Part shown: positions 63,388-64,000 of the stretch, in pieces | Position numbering within the stretch: the stretch's first letter is position 1 | How the letters are laid out: each line of letters begins with the position of its first letter | From: Amphiura filiformis | Taxonomy: Eukaryota; Echinodermata; Ophiuroidea; Amphilepidida; Amphiuridae | NCBI RefSeq assembly: GCF_039555335.1 | Contig: NC_092628.1 | Coordinates: 32,929,727 to 32,993,726 of the forward strand | Direction of reading: 5' to 3' | DNA length: 64,000 bases | The notes under the pieces: model-generated | What the model was told of the DNA's origin: nothing | The model's database searches: none | What the model saw: the letters and a program-made list of their open reading frames with translations, nothing else | Program-made: the position numbers and the translations under genes

Positions 63388-64000
63388 CATATCATCATAT
63401 CAATACAGGTGATTGTCCCCAATAAGACAGCCGCCTAGGCGTTTGCCTTTTCATCAACGTGCAGAAGTAGAAAATGAAATTCAGAGTATGCTTCAAAAGG
63501 CATCATTAGTCCTTCTCAGTCACCATGGCAGTCCCCAGTAGTAATTGCAAAGAAGAGTGATGGTACTTTACGATTTTGTGTTGATTTTCGCAAAATTAAT
63601 TTGAATGTCCGAGTGGATTCGTATCCACTTCCTAGGATAGATGATACTTTAGACGCTCTATCAGGTTCACAATGGTTTTCTACATTAGATTTGACCTCGG
63701 GTTATTGGCAGATAGAAGTTGCCCCAGAAGACAGACAGAAAACAGCATTTTCCACTGGTACGGGACTTTATGAGTTCAACGTACTCCCATTTGGTTTGAC
63801 AAATGCGCCTCGGACTTTCGAGCGCCTTATGGAGCGTGTGTTATCAGGGTTGCAATGGCAAATTTGTCTGGTCTATTTGGATGACATCATTATTTTTAGT
63901 AAGACCTTTGAAGATCATCTTACAAGGATGGAAACTGTGTTTACTAGACTTGAACAAGCAGGGCTTAAACTTAAACCCAAAAAGTGTGATTTGTTAAAAA
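63388..64000 (+). pseudogene. Retrotransposon reverse transcriptase, partial
   Basis: From about 63520 the frame reads SPWQSPVVIAKKSDG, then RFCVDFRKIN, then LDLTSGYWQI, then LPFGLTNAP, and the catalytic YLDD box near 63876. Between 63388 and 63520 the frame changes at about three points, near short C or CT runs. The domain is cut by the window end. Confidence 0.8.

Larger units (their letters stand above)
60170..64000 (+). mobile_element. Ty3/gypsy-type LTR retrotransposon, 3' end outside window
   Basis: Order leader, gag with CCHC knuckle, aspartic protease, reverse transcriptase; this order and the RT motifs fit the Ty3/gypsy group. A possible primer-binding region lies at about 60178-60240, where AAATTTTGGTGGCAACGG and AAATTTTGGTGACAGCGG are near-duplicates; the 5' LTR would end just before. 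The 3' part (RNase H, integrase, 3' LTR) is beyond the window. Several frame breaks make this copy non-functional as read. Confidence 0.8.

Overview
The window is animal nuclear DNA. It is AT-rich, its genes are split by GT-AG introns of 100 bp to 6 kb, and more than half of it is mobile or inverted-repeat DNA. The gene content (a gp130-type class I cytokine receptor, an ARM-TIR protein, an adhesion GPCR, an M2 peptidase) and the repeats suggest a marine invertebrate deuterostome, most likely an echinoderm. That assignment is inference; no sequence mark fixes the species.

Layout. (1) 884-15616, plus strand: twelve in-phase exons of a cytokine receptor whose 5' end lies outside the window. It reads Ig, two-part cytokine-binding module, two FNIII, membrane helix, long tail. 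The tail carries nine tandem copies of a 21-23 residue unit with one tyrosine each. Intron 2 holds three perfect copies of the histone mRNA 3' stem-loop on the opposite strand. (2) 15617-26139: intergenic, packed with foldback elements, a tRNA-like relic and a reverse transcriptase fragment. (3) 26251-28801, plus: four-exon ARM-like plus TIR gene that keeps the TIR NADase glutamate. (4) 28802-35693: intergenic, with a transposon nested inside a TTAA-flanked foldback element.

(5) 51951-35694, minus: fourteen exons whose phases all agree and sum to 3042 bases (1013 codons plus stop). Read together they encode a signal peptide, an M10 metalloproteinase propeptide and catalytic domain, a hormone-receptor domain, a GAIN domain with GPS, and seven membrane helices. 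This is a metalloproteinase fused to an adhesion GPCR, an architecture I do not know from the literature and the main discovery of the window. (6) 57602-57019, minus: two exons of an angiotensin-converting-enzyme-like peptidase, near its C-terminus. (7) About 58.8-64 kb: a Ty3/gypsy-type LTR retrotransposon, broken in several frames and running off the window end.

How they may work together: the three complete or near-complete host genes are all surface-signalling or innate-immunity types, but nothing shows co-regulation. The metalloproteinase-receptor gene and the ACE-like gene lie in tandem on the minus strand. Gene models rest on splice consensus, phase agreement and family motifs read by eye; no alignment or transcript data were available.
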